DNA from: Citrifermentans bremense R1
GTDB taxonomy: Bacteria > Desulfobacterota > Desulfuromonadia > Geobacterales > Geobacteraceae
NCBI RefSeq assembly: GCF_000426865.1
Contig: NZ_AUGE01000002.1
Location: 310,001-374,000 of the forward strand
Reading direction: 5' to 3'
Length of the DNA stretch: 64,000 nt
Below the pieces are notes generated by a model, which saw only the letters and a program-made list of their open reading frames with translations, was not told the DNA's origin and ran no database searches. The position numbers and the translations under genes were made by a program. Each line of letters starts with the position of its first letter. Positions within the stretch are counted from its first letter, which is position 1. Below, in pieces: positions 16,965 through 25,455 of the stretch.

Positions 16965-17660
16965 ATGAAGGCTACCAGCAAGATCATCGTCAAATTGTGT
17001 CTGTCTGTAGCGCTTTTAGCTGTCGCAGTTCCTGCAGGAGCCGTCCAGATCAACTTTACGGGCGGGACGGTGGTATTGGCCGATGGCTCGACCGGCACCA
17101 CCAACAACAGCTTGAACTTCAGCAACGTGGCCTACTACGACGAAGGGGCATTCAGGCTGAGGTTCATAGACCAATCCGCCACCTCCTTCAGCTCCTACAT
17201 CGGTGACTACTATAACGCCGGCAACGACGTCATACACGGTCACTGGGCCACCGGCGATTACGGCACCCTCACGAAGATCCTGGTAACGAAGCTCGACGGT
17301 TCCGCTTTCGATTTGAATTACTTCGTACTTACAAGCAATACCGAGGTCGGCGGGTCTTTGGCGACAGGCAACGAGCAGGCGTACATCCACGCCTCTACCG
17401 ACGGAGTATCCAGCAGCTACGTCGAAACGCTCCCCGCTGAAAACTGGGGCTTCCCCGCTACCCAGGTCTTCCTCGGCCCGCAGTTCGATGACATCAAGGC
17501 GTTCTGGTTCACCTCCGGGCCTCGTGTGGACTGCTTCGGCATGGACAACTTCTATATCGACGAAGAAGCTCCGCCGGCCGTGCCCGAGCCGTCTACCATA
17601 CTTCTGCTAGGCGCAGGGCTCGCGGGGCTGGCTGTGTGGCGCAAGCGCAAGGCAGCATAA
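16965..17660 (+). CDS. PEP-CTERM-sorted secreted protein
   Basis: The 231-residue precursor has a signal peptide (MKATSKIIVKLCLSVALLAV, cut after AGA), a beta-rich mature region of unknown function, and a C-terminal sorting tail: VPEPSTILLLGAGLAG, a hydrophobic helix, and RKRKAA. Exosortase recognises the PEP motif, removes the tail and delivers the protein to the surface or extracellular matrix. No exosortase is in this window, so it must be encoded elsewhere. The ATG at 16965 follows AGGAGGAA. The gene has its own sigma-54 promoter and a terminator. Confidence 0.9.
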   Translation: MKATSKIIVKLCLSVALLAVAVPAGAVQINFTGGTVVLADGSTGTTNNSLNFSNVAYYDEGAFRLRFIDQSATSFSSYIGDYYNAGNDVIHGHWATGDYGTLTKILVTKLDGSAFDLNYFVLTSNTEVGGSLATGNEQAYIHASTDGVSSSYVETLPAENWGFPATQVFLGPQFDDIKAFWFTSGPRVDCFGMDNFYIDEEAPPAVPEPSTILLLGAGLAGLAVWRKRKAA

Positions 17661-17681
17661 GACCCAACCGGCATTTCATAG

Positions 17682-17716
17682 AAAAAAGGGCCGCGGCATT
17701 ACGCCACGGCCCTTTT
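17682..17716 (+). terminator. Terminator of the PEP-CTERM gene
   Basis: A 10-bp G+C stem (17688-17697 with 17703-17712, one mismatch), with A-run before and T-run after, lies 22 bases past the stop. Confidence 0.85.
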
Positions 17717-17718
17717 CA

Positions 17719-17931
17719 TTTCAGATCTCGACCCTAACTGTTGCTGCACCGAACATTTCCGACATCTTTTTTACTGTCCAGGTCATGGAATTTCCTACCT
17801 ACGGCGCGTTCGACAATTTAAGTTTCACAACCGGGGATACTACGCCGCCGATACCGGAACCCTCCACCATCATCCTTCTCGGTGCCGGCCTGGCAGGGCT
17901 TGCCTTCGCCAGGCGGAGAGTACGGCAGTAA
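17719..17931 (+). pseudogene. C-terminal remnant of a second PEP-CTERM gene
   Basis: A frame without a start runs to a TAA at 17929-17931. Its last 40 residues (AFDNLSFTTGDTTPP, then IPEPSTIILLGAGLAGLAF, then RRRVRQ) match the end of the preceding gene (GMDNFYIDEEAPPAVPEPST). The signal peptide and most of the mature part are missing. It is probably the tail of a duplicated gene lost by deletion just after the terminator. Confidence 0.8.
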
Positions 17932-18002
17932 CGCCTCCAGGCAAATCCCGACAGCGGTTTGAGTGAGCTTCCAGAAATGGAAGCCTTCAGTCGTTTGCCC
18001 GC

Positions 18003-18250
18003 TCAAGCTCCGCTTCCCTTCGCGCCGCTGACCTCTTGAACCCATATGTCCCCCCTTGGCCTTCTCGGCATAGTAGGCGGTTCTGCCCGGCAGATTGGGA
18101 GCAACTGCTTTTCGGCAAGTACAGCGCTGTATTCAAAAGCAGTGGTGATACCGATCTGCCTGTCGGCGCTGGCAAAGGCAAACCAGCTAAGAACTCCTAT
18201 TGCTGCTCCGATGCAATAGGAGACCACGATTTTTGTCTCAGTAGATCCAT
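18003..18250 (-). pseudogene. N-terminal remnant of a YeeE/YedE-type membrane transporter
   Basis: A translated stretch on the minus strand (KIVVSYCIGAAIGVLSWFAF, then ASADRQIGITTAFEYSAVLA) resembles the first segment of YeeE/YedE-family permeases, which import sulfur compounds such as thiosulfate. The ATG at 18250, preceded by GGAGG, is one base out of frame with this stretch, and similarity stops near 18075 after LLPICRAEPP. The gene is thus frameshifted and truncated to about 60 codons. Confidence 0.6.
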
Positions 18251-18337
18251 CTTTAGCCTCCTGTCCGTTGACCGAGTACTAACTTAGACACCAACAATCT
18301 ACCCCGCTTACTTCGTGGCACGGTTACGCGAGGCGGG

Positions 18338-18690
18338 CGTACGAGCTTCGCAGTCGTGGGTACGAGCTTGGTAGTCGCGGGTACGAGCTTCGTAGTCGCG
18401 GGTGCAAGCCTCGCAGTCGCGGGTACGAGCTTTGTAGTCGCGGGTACGAGCTTCGCAGTCGAGGGTACGAGCTTCGTAGTCGCGGGTGCGAGCTTCATAG
18501 TCGTGGGTACGAGCTTCGGAGTCGAAGGTACAAGCTTCGGAGTCGAAGGTACGAGCTTTGGAGTCGAAGGTACGAGCTTCGGAGTCGAAGGTACGAGCTT
18601 CGGAGCCGCGGGTACGAGTTTTGGAGTCGCGGGTACGAGTTTCGTAGTCGCGGGTACGAGTTTCGTAGTCGCGGGTACGAGTTTCGTCAT
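18338..18690. repeat. 21-bp tandem repeat array, about 16.8 copies
   Basis: The unit GGTACGAGCTTCGTAGTCGCG is repeated sixteen times plus a partial copy with 0-4 changes per unit. Variants cluster in blocks (GGAGTCGAA in copies 9-12, GAGTTT in copies 14-17), which points to growth by local duplication. Since 21 is a multiple of 3, frames stay open on both strands: GTSFVVA units on plus, TKLVPAT or ETRTRDY units on minus. None has a convincing ribosome binding site, so coding is doubtful. Confidence 0.92.
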
Positions 18691-18811
18691 GGGGGGGATA
18701 AGACTCTAACTGCTTTTCACGGCTAAACAAAGTCAGGCTTGGCAAAAGGATAAGAAGGGAAGTACCGACGGAATCGAAGGCAAAAAGATGACTTGATGGG
18801 TGGTGGGAATC

Positions 18812-18834
18812 GGGGGTGCCATGGTGGCACCCCC
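18812..18834. other. Perfect hairpin downstream of the 18870-19520 gene
   Basis: A 10-bp stem (GGGGGTGCCA/TGGCACCCCC) with a 3-nt loop lies 36 bases past the stop of the minus-strand gene. There is no T-run. It may be a processing or attenuation structure. The remaining bases between the tandem array and this gene hold nothing recognisable. Confidence 0.55.
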
Positions 18835-18869
18835 AGGATGATGTACAGGCGGGTACTTTAGCGAGCGGT

Positions 18870-19520
18870 TCAGGAGATGGTCGCGCTCATGACAGCAGAC
18901 CAGGGACCAGGCCCATCCTGTCCATGATGCCTCATTCGAAAGAAGGTGTTTCCAGGTTCAAGGTTGTCCATGACCATGTTCCGTGCATCCGGGAAGATCG
19001 CCTTGTGGAACCAGTCTTCCTCCAAGGAGGGGTCCTTCCTGTTCAACTGGATTTCATTGTTGAGCGCGCCGGGCATTGCCGTGGCGCTACCGATTGCCCT
19101 CCTCGGGTCCCCTGAGTTGACAACGGTAAAATCAGTCGGAGAGGTCAGGGGTAGCTTTGGCGTCCTACTGTGGGTTCTGCGCTCCTGGGAGATGGTGAAT
19201 CCGGTGGTCAAAAGGGCATCGGGGTTCCGTACCGATGCTGATTCCAGCAGCGGCGCGACCTCATCTAAAAGAGTCATTATCTCCTGCATCAGCCTGTCCC
19301 GCTCGCGAATCAGGATCCGATCACCATTACTGGCCAAGCCGTACGACACCGCAATGGCGTCCACCTTCTCGAAAAGCTGCTGCCGGACCGCCACATTGCC
19401 CCCCCATACCGAGTCGGGGTAGTTCGGGTTGTCCGTCAGACAGCGCTTCACCTTCTGACAAAATGATAAGAACTTCGCTGGAGTAGTTTTTCTATAATCG
19501 CGACTAACCCTTTTAGGCAT
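18870..19520 (-). CDS. Conserved hypothetical protein, soluble
   Basis: The 216-residue product has a basic N-terminus, an alpha-helical middle (about residues 20-100, with an acidic MQEIMTLLDEVAPLLESAS helix), a Thr/Pro-rich linker, and a C-terminal part whose end (NTFFRMRHHGQDGPGPWS) looks like a beta-sandwich edge of the fibronectin type III kind. There is no signal peptide. I do not recognise the family. The ATG at 19520 follows AAGGAGGTGGAG. It is transcribed away from the GGDEF-lipoprotein gene at 19718. Confidence 0.6.
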   Translation of the reverse strand: MPKRVSRDYRKTTPAKFLSFCQKVKRCLTDNPNYPDSVWGGNVAVRQQLFEKVDAIAVSYGLASNGDRILIRERDRLMQEIMTLLDEVAPLLESASVRNPDALLTTGFTISQERRTHSRTPKLPLTSPTDFTVVNSGDPRRAIGSATAMPGALNNEIQLNRKDPSLEEDWFHKAIFPDARNMVMDNLEPGNTFFRMRHHGQDGPGPWSAVMSATIS

Positions 19521-19717
19521 CTCCACCTCCTTCGCTCCGGTTCTTGCTACTTGAGCCTTTAGACTGGTTAGAATTTTATAATCTGGTAAAGAGTATAGAG
19601 CGTCCGAGGCATGTCAAGGCGCGGACATCGATTTTTTCGATACCTGAAAGCACGCTGGCAACTGCGCTGCAGAAGGGGTAATGCGCAAGTAGGTGCGACA
19701 AATATGGGAGGGCGGCC

Positions 19718-21598
19718 ATGGTCGATCCTGCGGAAAAAGAAGCTGTTCATACCCTGTTGAATGCATACCAGCGCTCTTCAAAGCGCAAATCCCGCTTCTT
19801 CCTGATAGCCAGGATAGGTTCCGGCTACGCCGCTATGGCAGCCTTCACCATGTTGGCGCTCTTTTTTTCGGCGCTCAATCTCTCCGCGATCTACAAGACC
19901 GCGCGCGAAATCACCTATACGGACCTCCCCGCCATCAGCGCGCTGATAAAGCTGCGCGCATCGTTGCAAGCGCAGGAGCGTTATGCCGGGAAGTACGCCA
20001 TCCTCAAAGACCACGCCTTTATCGACCTGTTCCGCACCCCAGAAAGGGAGTTCATCGCCAACTTGAACATCCTGGAGCAAACAGGGCCGGTTCAAGATCT
20101 CGCCCAGTTGAAAACGAACTACAGAAATTATCAGGAGGAGGCGCGGGGGCTTTTCGTGGGTAGCCCCGCAGACCCGACATTGCGTCGCGCATCCGCGACT
20201 CAACTCCTCGAATCGATAAACAGCGTGTACGTGAAGCGCCAGGCGAAACTGCATACCGTGATAGAGCAAGCCGAACTCCAGCGCAAGTCCGCAATCAAGT
20301 GGACCATCATAATTGCCTGCTCCGGCTTCTTGTTGACCGCCTGGATTGCCCCCTGGGTCACCAACCGCATTTTCAGCGCTACCAGGAAGTTGCAGCTGGC
20401 AACCCACCGAGCTTTGACTGGTGACTTCTCTTTTCCTCCACAAATACAGGCGAACGAGGAGATTCTCGATCTGGCTGACGATGTCACCACTATGACCAAA
20501 AAACTTGCCGAACTCGAAAACCTGAACTTCGGGTCGAAGCAGCATGCCGGAGACCTGGCCACCGAGATATTCATAGAAGAACAGGTGCAAAGGGGAACGG
20601 GGTGTGCCTTGTGCGATATAAGAATGAACGCCTTGGAAGTTGTGGTGGCTCAGCATGGATTCCGGAAGGCGGCGGATTTGCTGCACCTGACCGGCAACCT
20701 GCTCCGCCGCGCCGCCATCGAGCACGGTTGCGCCGATGGTTTCCTTGGCCATGTCGGAGGTGACAGCTTCATCGTCGCAGTGTCGCCGGACAGGGTTGAA
20801 AGCTTTTCCAAAATGGTGATAGAGAGCTTCGAGACCGAGGTGCCGGCGTTGCTGAACCCCGGCGCGGCGGAAGAGGATGCCGACCCATTGAGCCCCCACC
20901 GCCCCGCGTCGGTCACCACAATTACCATTTCGACCATACTTTGCGGTTTGGGTCAGGCGCCCGCTGCCGGGGAGATCGCCAGGGCCATGGACAGCTTCAA
21001 GGGCAAAAGGTCAGGGAATTCCTTTCGGAGCGGATGGGACATGGTCTCCTATCCTTTTGTCGCAGCCGTGCTGGCCGTGAGTCTGTTAAGCGGCTGCGCC
21101 ACGATGCAGTACCAGGAGGGAAGGCAGCCGACCATGCCTCAAATGAAAGAATCGACCCAGCAGGCTACCGAGGCATGGTCCTGGAGAAAGATGATGGGGA
21201 GGCAGTTGGATCAGGCGGTCAGGGCCATCCAACGCAAAGACACACAAGGCGCCGCCAGGAGGCTTAGAGCCATCGTCAATCAGCGCGACGTTCCAGGAGT
21301 GAGCGATGAGGCGCTCTTCCGCCTGGCCCTGCTCTCGATGAATCCGAGCATGGAGAGGCCTGCATCCGAGAGGGGGATTCAGTTGTTGAAACGGCTAAAG
21401 CGGGACTTCCCCAGGAGCAGTTGGGCCGTCCAGGCCGAGCTGCTGCTGGAGCTGATAGATGTGGCCGAGAACCTGAAGACCCAGAGCAGGAGCTTGTCGA
21501 ACGCCAAGGAAGCGGTTGATGCGGAGAACAGGGACCTTGCTACCAAGCTGAAACAGTTGAAGCGGTTGGATATGGAACTAGAGCAGCGCACGCCGTAA
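19718..21598 (+). CDS. Membrane sensor with degenerate GGDEF domain fused to a lipoprotein-like C-terminus
   Basis: The frame encodes 626 residues. Part one (1-435) has two membrane segments (about 34-58 and 196-215) around a periplasmic sensor region, a HAMP-like linker, and a GGDEF-like domain whose signature is GGDSF (347-351), so cyclase activity is unlikely. Part two (442-626) looks like an independent lipoprotein: Met442, a hydrophobic signal, and the lipobox LLSGC with Cys460, then helical repeats and a C-terminal coiled coil. No stop separates the parts. Translation could also start at the ATG at 21041 (GGAG ten bases upstream), which would give a separate lipoprotein. The start at 19718 follows GGGAGGG. 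Confidence 0.7.
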   Translation: MVDPAEKEAVHTLLNAYQRSSKRKSRFFLIARIGSGYAAMAAFTMLALFFSALNLSAIYKTAREITYTDLPAISALIKLRASLQAQERYAGKYAILKDHAFIDLFRTPEREFIANLNILEQTGPVQDLAQLKTNYRNYQEEARGLFVGSPADPTLRRASATQLLESINSVYVKRQAKLHTVIEQAELQRKSAIKWTIIIACSGFLLTAWIAPWVTNRIFSATRKLQLATHRALTGDFSFPPQIQANEEILDLADDVTTMTKKLAELENLNFGSKQHAGDLATEIFIEEQVQRGTGCALCDIRMNALEVVVAQHGFRKAADLLHLTGNLLRRAAIEHGCADGFLGHVGGDSFIVAVSPDRVESFSKMVIESFETEVPALLNPGAAEEDADPLSPHRPASVTTITISTILCGLGQAPAAGEIARAMDSFKGKRSGNSFRSGWDMVSYPFVAAVLAVSLLSGCATMQYQEGRQPTMPQMKESTQQATEAWSWRKMMGRQLDQAVRAIQRKDTQGAARRLRAIVNQRDVPGVSDEALFRLALLSMNPSMERPASERGIQLLKRLKRDFPRSSWAVQAELLLELIDVAENLKTQSRSLSNAKEAVDAENRDLATKLKQLKRLDMELEQRTP

Positions 21599-21601
21599 TA
21601 A

Positions 21602-21868
21602 TTACTTCAACTGACTGTCCTTGCTGCCTCTACGATTGTAGAGCGACTCCGCCTTCTGCCTCTTTTCGATTTCCGATTGGCAGCTGACACAATAGCGTAC
21701 GCCCGGCACAGCCTTGCGACGCGCTTCAGGTATGGCGGCCTCGCATTCCTCGCAATGGGTTAGACTTTCCCCGGCAGGGAGCCGGCTCTTAGCGAGTTGG
21801 ACTGCGGCTTCCACCGTAGCATCTATTTGTTCCTGCACCGCCCCATCCCGGGACCAACCGACTGCCAT
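21602..21868 (-). CDS. DksA/TraR-type C4 zinc finger protein
   Basis: The 88-residue protein has the four-cysteine finger of the TraR/YbiI group (CEECEAAIP ... VRYCVSCQSE) after a helical N-terminus. Members bind RNA polymerase through the secondary channel and modulate transcription with or without ppGpp. It is shorter than DksA, lacking most of the coiled-coil hairpin. The ATG at 21868 follows GAGGAATAAAGG. Confidence 0.85.
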   Translation of the reverse strand: MAVGWSRDGAVQEQIDATVEAAVQLAKSRLPAGESLTHCEECEAAIPEARRKAVPGVRYCVSCQSEIEKRQKAESLYNRRGSKDSQLK

Positions 21869-21999
21869 GACCTTTATTCCTCTTGCTTGCGAAAATGAAC
21901 GTTGCCACCTCTCCGGTAGTACTGAGCATACCTGTGAACCAGTATATCCTACGGCTCAAAATGATTGGGTTTATTTCCTTTCATGCTGACAGGCGGCGC

Positions 22000-22028
22000 A
22001 AAAAAACGGGGCACGATTGCCCCGTTTT
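22000..22028. terminator. Bidirectional terminator
   Basis: An 8-bp stem (ACGGGGCA/TGCCCCGT, 22006-22025) is flanked by seven A and four T. It would stop transcripts of the remnant on the minus strand at 22058-22324. Confidence 0.8.
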
Positions 22029-22057
22029 CTGTGTACGGTCCTGTTCCAGCTCTTTAG

Positions 22058-22551
<494 letters not shown>

Positions 22552-22569
22552 GTTTGAGCTCGGGCGGGA

Positions 22570-23073
22570 TCAGATCCTTCGGCTGTCGTAGGCCCAATGC
22601 AGCAGGGCTTGGCGCTGTTTCCTGCGGCAGGTCAATACCCCCTCCGGGCAGTTATGCCTGATCTGCGCTATGTGCCGCACCATAGCCTTCCACCTTTTGA
22701 TCTGCCGCTTGTCGTCGGGGCATCTCCTCCCCATGTAGTACCTGCAGTACCACTGGAACCATCCTCTCGGGTCGTCGCTGTAGATCCACCCCTTCTCCCG
22801 CCAGTAGGAAAGCGGCTTCGAGGCGTTGACGCCGAAGAAGTTGTACTCCGGCACGTGCCGCTCGTGGCAGAGCCTCGCGTTTTCCAACCACTCCCTGGGG
22901 AATTCACCGGTGCAGTCGGTCATATACTTCCCGCCGAAGATCCCCAGCTCCAGCATCTCTTGCGGGGTCAGATCGGGCTTGAACTCGGGGTCGAAATTCT
23001 CCCCCATGGGCTCGGTCAGGTAGTAGACGTAGTTCTTCTGCATCAGGTCGTTCACGCAGACGCGGATCTTCAT
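22570..23073 (-). CDS. Conserved hypothetical protein, Trp/Tyr/Cys-rich
   Basis: The 167-residue protein is soluble and rich in aromatic residues, with the highly patterned segments GIFGGKYMTDC, FFGVNASKPLSYWREKGW, DPRGWFQWYCRYYMGRRC and CRRKQRQALLHWAYDSRRI. Six or more cysteines are present but not in zinc-finger spacing. I recall similar proteins in diverse bacteria without an assigned function. The ATG at 23073 follows AAAGGAA. It lies 39 bases downstream of uppP and is probably in the same transcript. Confidence 0.75.
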   Translation of the reverse strand: MKIRVCVNDLMQKNYVYYLTEPMGENFDPEFKPDLTPQEMLELGIFGGKYMTDCTGEFPREWLENARLCHERHVPEYNFFGVNASKPLSYWREKGWIYSDDPRGWFQWYCRYYMGRRCPDDKRQIKRWKAMVRHIAQIRHNCPEGVLTCRRKQRQALLHWAYDSRRI

Positions 23074-23112
23074 GCAGCGGTTCCTTTCGGTGGTCGGCGC
23101 CCTTAAGGGCGA

Positions 23113-23877
23113 CTAGGTGAGGAAAATCAGGAAAACGATGCCGACGGCGATGCGGTAGATGCCGAACGGGATGAAGGTGTGGCTGGTAATGATCTTCAAG
23201 AGCGCCTTGATCCCGATGACGGCGAAGACGAACGAGGTGACGAAGCCGACGGCGATGTTCTGCCAGTCCCCCATGTGGAAGACAGCGTAGTTCTTGTAGA
23301 TGTCGTAGCAGGTGGCGGCGAGCATGGTGGGGAGCGCGAGCAGGAAGGAGAACTCCGCCGCGTCCTTGCGGTTCATCCCTATGACAAGGCCGCCCATGAT
23401 GGTGGCGCCTGAGCGCGAGACCCCGGGAACCATGGAAAGGCTCTGAATGAGGCCGATGGTGAAGGCCTGCCGATAGCTCATGTGGTCGAGGCTGGCGGTG
23501 GAGGCGGGACGGTTTTTCATCCAGAGTTCGATGAGGATGAAGGCGATCCCCCCGGCGATAAGCGTGTAGCTCACCAGCGAGGGTTGGAAGAACGACTTGA
23601 CCGCCTTGTAGAGCAGGTAACCGAGGACCCCGGTAGGAAGGAAGGCGAAGCAGACCTTCTTGAGCAGCTCGGGGCGGGCCAGGAGCTGCTTGCGGTAGAT
23701 CTGCACCACTGCCAGCATCGCGCCCAGTTGGATGGTGACTTCGAAAACCTTGTGCGCCTCGGATTGCTGCAGCTTCATCAGCGCCGAGGCGAGGATCAGG
23801 TGCCCGGTGGAGGAAATAGGGAGGAACTCGCTCAGTCCCTCCACGATGCCAAGAATTATCGCCTCAAATATGCCCAC
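23113..23877 (-). CDS. uppP: Undecaprenyl-diphosphatase
   Basis: The 254-residue membrane protein removes a phosphate from undecaprenyl diphosphate to regenerate the lipid carrier for peptidoglycan and surface polysaccharides. It has the family motifs GIVEGLSEFLPISSTGHLIL (residues 10-29) with the catalytic Glu/His site and the PGVSRSGATI loop (about 150-159), plus about seven hydrophobic helices. Its position near the glycan locus is sensible because that pathway consumes the carrier, though it is not in the same operon. Confidence 0.95.
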   Translation of the reverse strand: MGIFEAIILGIVEGLSEFLPISSTGHLILASALMKLQQSEAHKVFEVTIQLGAMLAVVQIYRKQLLARPELLKKVCFAFLPTGVLGYLLYKAVKSFFQPSLVSYTLIAGGIAFILIELWMKNRPASTASLDHMSYRQAFTIGLIQSLSMVPGVSRSGATIMGGLVIGMNRKDAAEFSFLLALPTMLAATCYDIYKNYAVFHMGDWQNIAVGFVTSFVFAVIGIKALLKIITSHTFIPFGIYRIAVGIVFLIFLT

Positions 23878-24018
23878 TGCTGCTCCCCTCCCCTACCTAT
23901 GCGTCGCTTAGAATGAGGCGCATAAAATAACCCATACGGTGAGGCATGTAAAGAGAGGGTTGACCTGGGAAGGTTAGGGGGTTCAAGGGAACAGGTAAGG
24001 CAGGCGGGGCGTCGTGCT

Positions 24019-25455
24019 TCAACTGTCGCGCTGCGACCTCCCGTCTGGAGAATGGAGCGCCGTAAACAACGACAAAGACGCGGCGAGCAGGATGATATGC
24101 ACTGGAAGCATCGTCCTCTCGCCTGTGGGGAGGTGGAAGGAGATGAGGTCATGGGGGGTGGCCAGGTAGATGGCGACGATGCCGCTGAAATACAGCCCCC
24201 CCACCAGCATGCAAAACAAGGCTCCCACCCCGGGGCGGTTCCCCTTGCGGAGATTCCAGACCAGTGACAGGAGCAAAATACCGAGGCTAAGGTTTACGTT
24301 GTTCACTACGTAGAGGTACTTCAAAATCACGCCGAGCGACCCATCTGACAAGCGCTGCTGCACCATATCCAGCGATTGCAGACCCAGATTCAGATCGTTT
24401 TTCAGCTTGAAAAGGTGTTTTTTCCTTTCCCACAGCCCCCAGCCGGAAAAGGCAAAGGCAACGAGTACGAGGCCTTCGCGCACCTCCCCCCACTGCAAAC
24501 GCGGCCCTGCTTGTCTCCCCTCGCCCTTTGGGAGAGGGGCGGGGGTGAGGGAGGTGGTATCTCCCGCACCCGGCCTGCCGTCACGCCGTGACCGTTTCAG
24601 CAAGAGGAAGAAGGTCGCCACGGCAGCGACGATGGGGACGTACAGCATCCCCTCGTTTTTCAGTTGAAGCACGATGACGCAGGCCACCAAGCCGGTGACC
24701 AGGTCTAGCCGGTCGAAGCGCTCCAGCCACCTGCCGAGGTAGAAGGCGGCAAGGCCGGCATAAAGGGCAAGGTAGCCGTCCATGTAGCCGTTCTTAAGCC
24801 ACGGCCAGGTAAACAACAACGGGATGGCGATTAAGAGAAGGCGCCGCCATTTCCCCCAAAACAAGGAGAGCAGGAGCAGTAGCGCGGGCAATAGAAGCGC
24901 GACCAGGCTGAGCTTTGGCAGGTATTCGTTCCAGTAGCCGGCCAGCAGAGCGACCTGGGCAGCAATTATGGGAACGAGATTGGGATAGTCGAGATGGGAA
25001 AAGCTAAGCGACGGGACCAGCCAATTCTTGCCGGCGTCGACCGAGCCGCTATAAAAGATCATCTTGCCATGTAAGAACCAGATGGAACGGGCATCCCACC
25101 CGGACACCGGCTCGCCCAGCACGACGTAAAGGCAGGCGATATAAAACGCGGCGCATAGCGCCAACCGTTGCGCGCTGCAGAGCTGCCTGACGGTCCCGGG
25201 GTGTCTCAGCAAAAGGAAGAGAAATGCGCCGCAGGACAAAAAGCATCCCGTAATGAGCGAAATCTTCAGGTCGGAGAGGAGCAGCACCAGGAAGTGGTTC
25301 AGCCCGATGCCGAAAATGAGGCAGCAGGCAAGGCGCTGAAGCGCGACGGCGTCCCCGCTGCCCCCCACCTGCTCCCTGATGCTGCCGCAGAGCAGGGCCA
25401 GCAAGGCTCCCAGTCCGAAGAGGTAGGGAAAAATCAGGCTAACGGCAAGCGGCAA
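24019..25455 (-). CDS. Polytopic membrane protein, glycosyltransferase-C-like, with REP-derived insertion
   Basis: The 478-residue protein has about ten hydrophobic segments and the early-loop motif SGWDARSIWFLHGKM with acidic residues, as in GT-C (ArnT/PMT-like) lipid-linked sugar transferases. The donor and acceptor are unknown. Around residues 295-325 a hydrophilic stretch reads SLTPAPLPKGEGRQAG, which is the typical translation of a REP palindrome (24513-24552) inserted in frame. The start is TTG at 25455 with GGAGG seven bases upstream, overlapping the preceding gene by 17 nt. Confidence 0.65.
   Translation of the reverse strand: MPLAVSLIFPYLFGLGALLALLCGSIREQVGGSGDAVALQRLACCLIFGIGLNHFLVLLLSDLKISLITGCFLSCGAFLFLLLRHPGTVRQLCSAQRLALCAAFYIACLYVVLGEPVSGWDARSIWFLHGKMIFYSGSVDAGKNWLVPSLSFSHLDYPNLVPIIAAQVALLAGYWNEYLPKLSLVALLLPALLLLLSLFWGKWRRLLLIAIPLLFTWPWLKNGYMDGYLALYAGLAAFYLGRWLERFDRLDLVTGLVACVIVLQLKNEGMLYVPIVAAVATFFLLLKRSRRDGRPGAGDTTSLTPAPLPKGEGRQAGPRLQWGEVREGLVLVAFAFSGWGLWERKKHLFKLKNDLNLGLQSLDMVQQRLSDGSLGVILKYLYVVNNVNLSLGILLLSLVWNLRKGNRPGVGALFCMLVGGLYFSGIVAIYLATPHDLISFHLPTGERTMLPVHIILLAASLSLFTALHSPDGRSQRDS
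24513..24552. repeat. REP-like palindrome inside a coding sequence
   Basis: The sequence TCTCCCCTCGCCCTTTGGGA followed by GAGGGGCGGGGGTGAGGG has the CCTCTCCC/GGGAGAGG plus GGGGTGAGGG layout of common bacterial REP elements. It keeps the host gene open, adding about 28 hydrophilic residues. Confidence 0.75.

Noticed and set aside
17818-18045. 75-residue ORF on the minus strand
   Set aside because: It overlaps the PEP-CTERM remnant and has a random-looking composition without a ribosome binding site.
18338-18690. CRISPR array
   Set aside because: The repeats are directly adjacent with no unique spacers, and no cas gene is nearby.
18253-18745. Two overlapping 145-residue repeat proteins on the minus strand and a 117-residue one on the plus strand
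   Set aside because: All are produced by the 21-bp array, whose length keeps every stop-free frame open. No convincing ribosome binding site was found, and the flanking parts are not conserved-looking.
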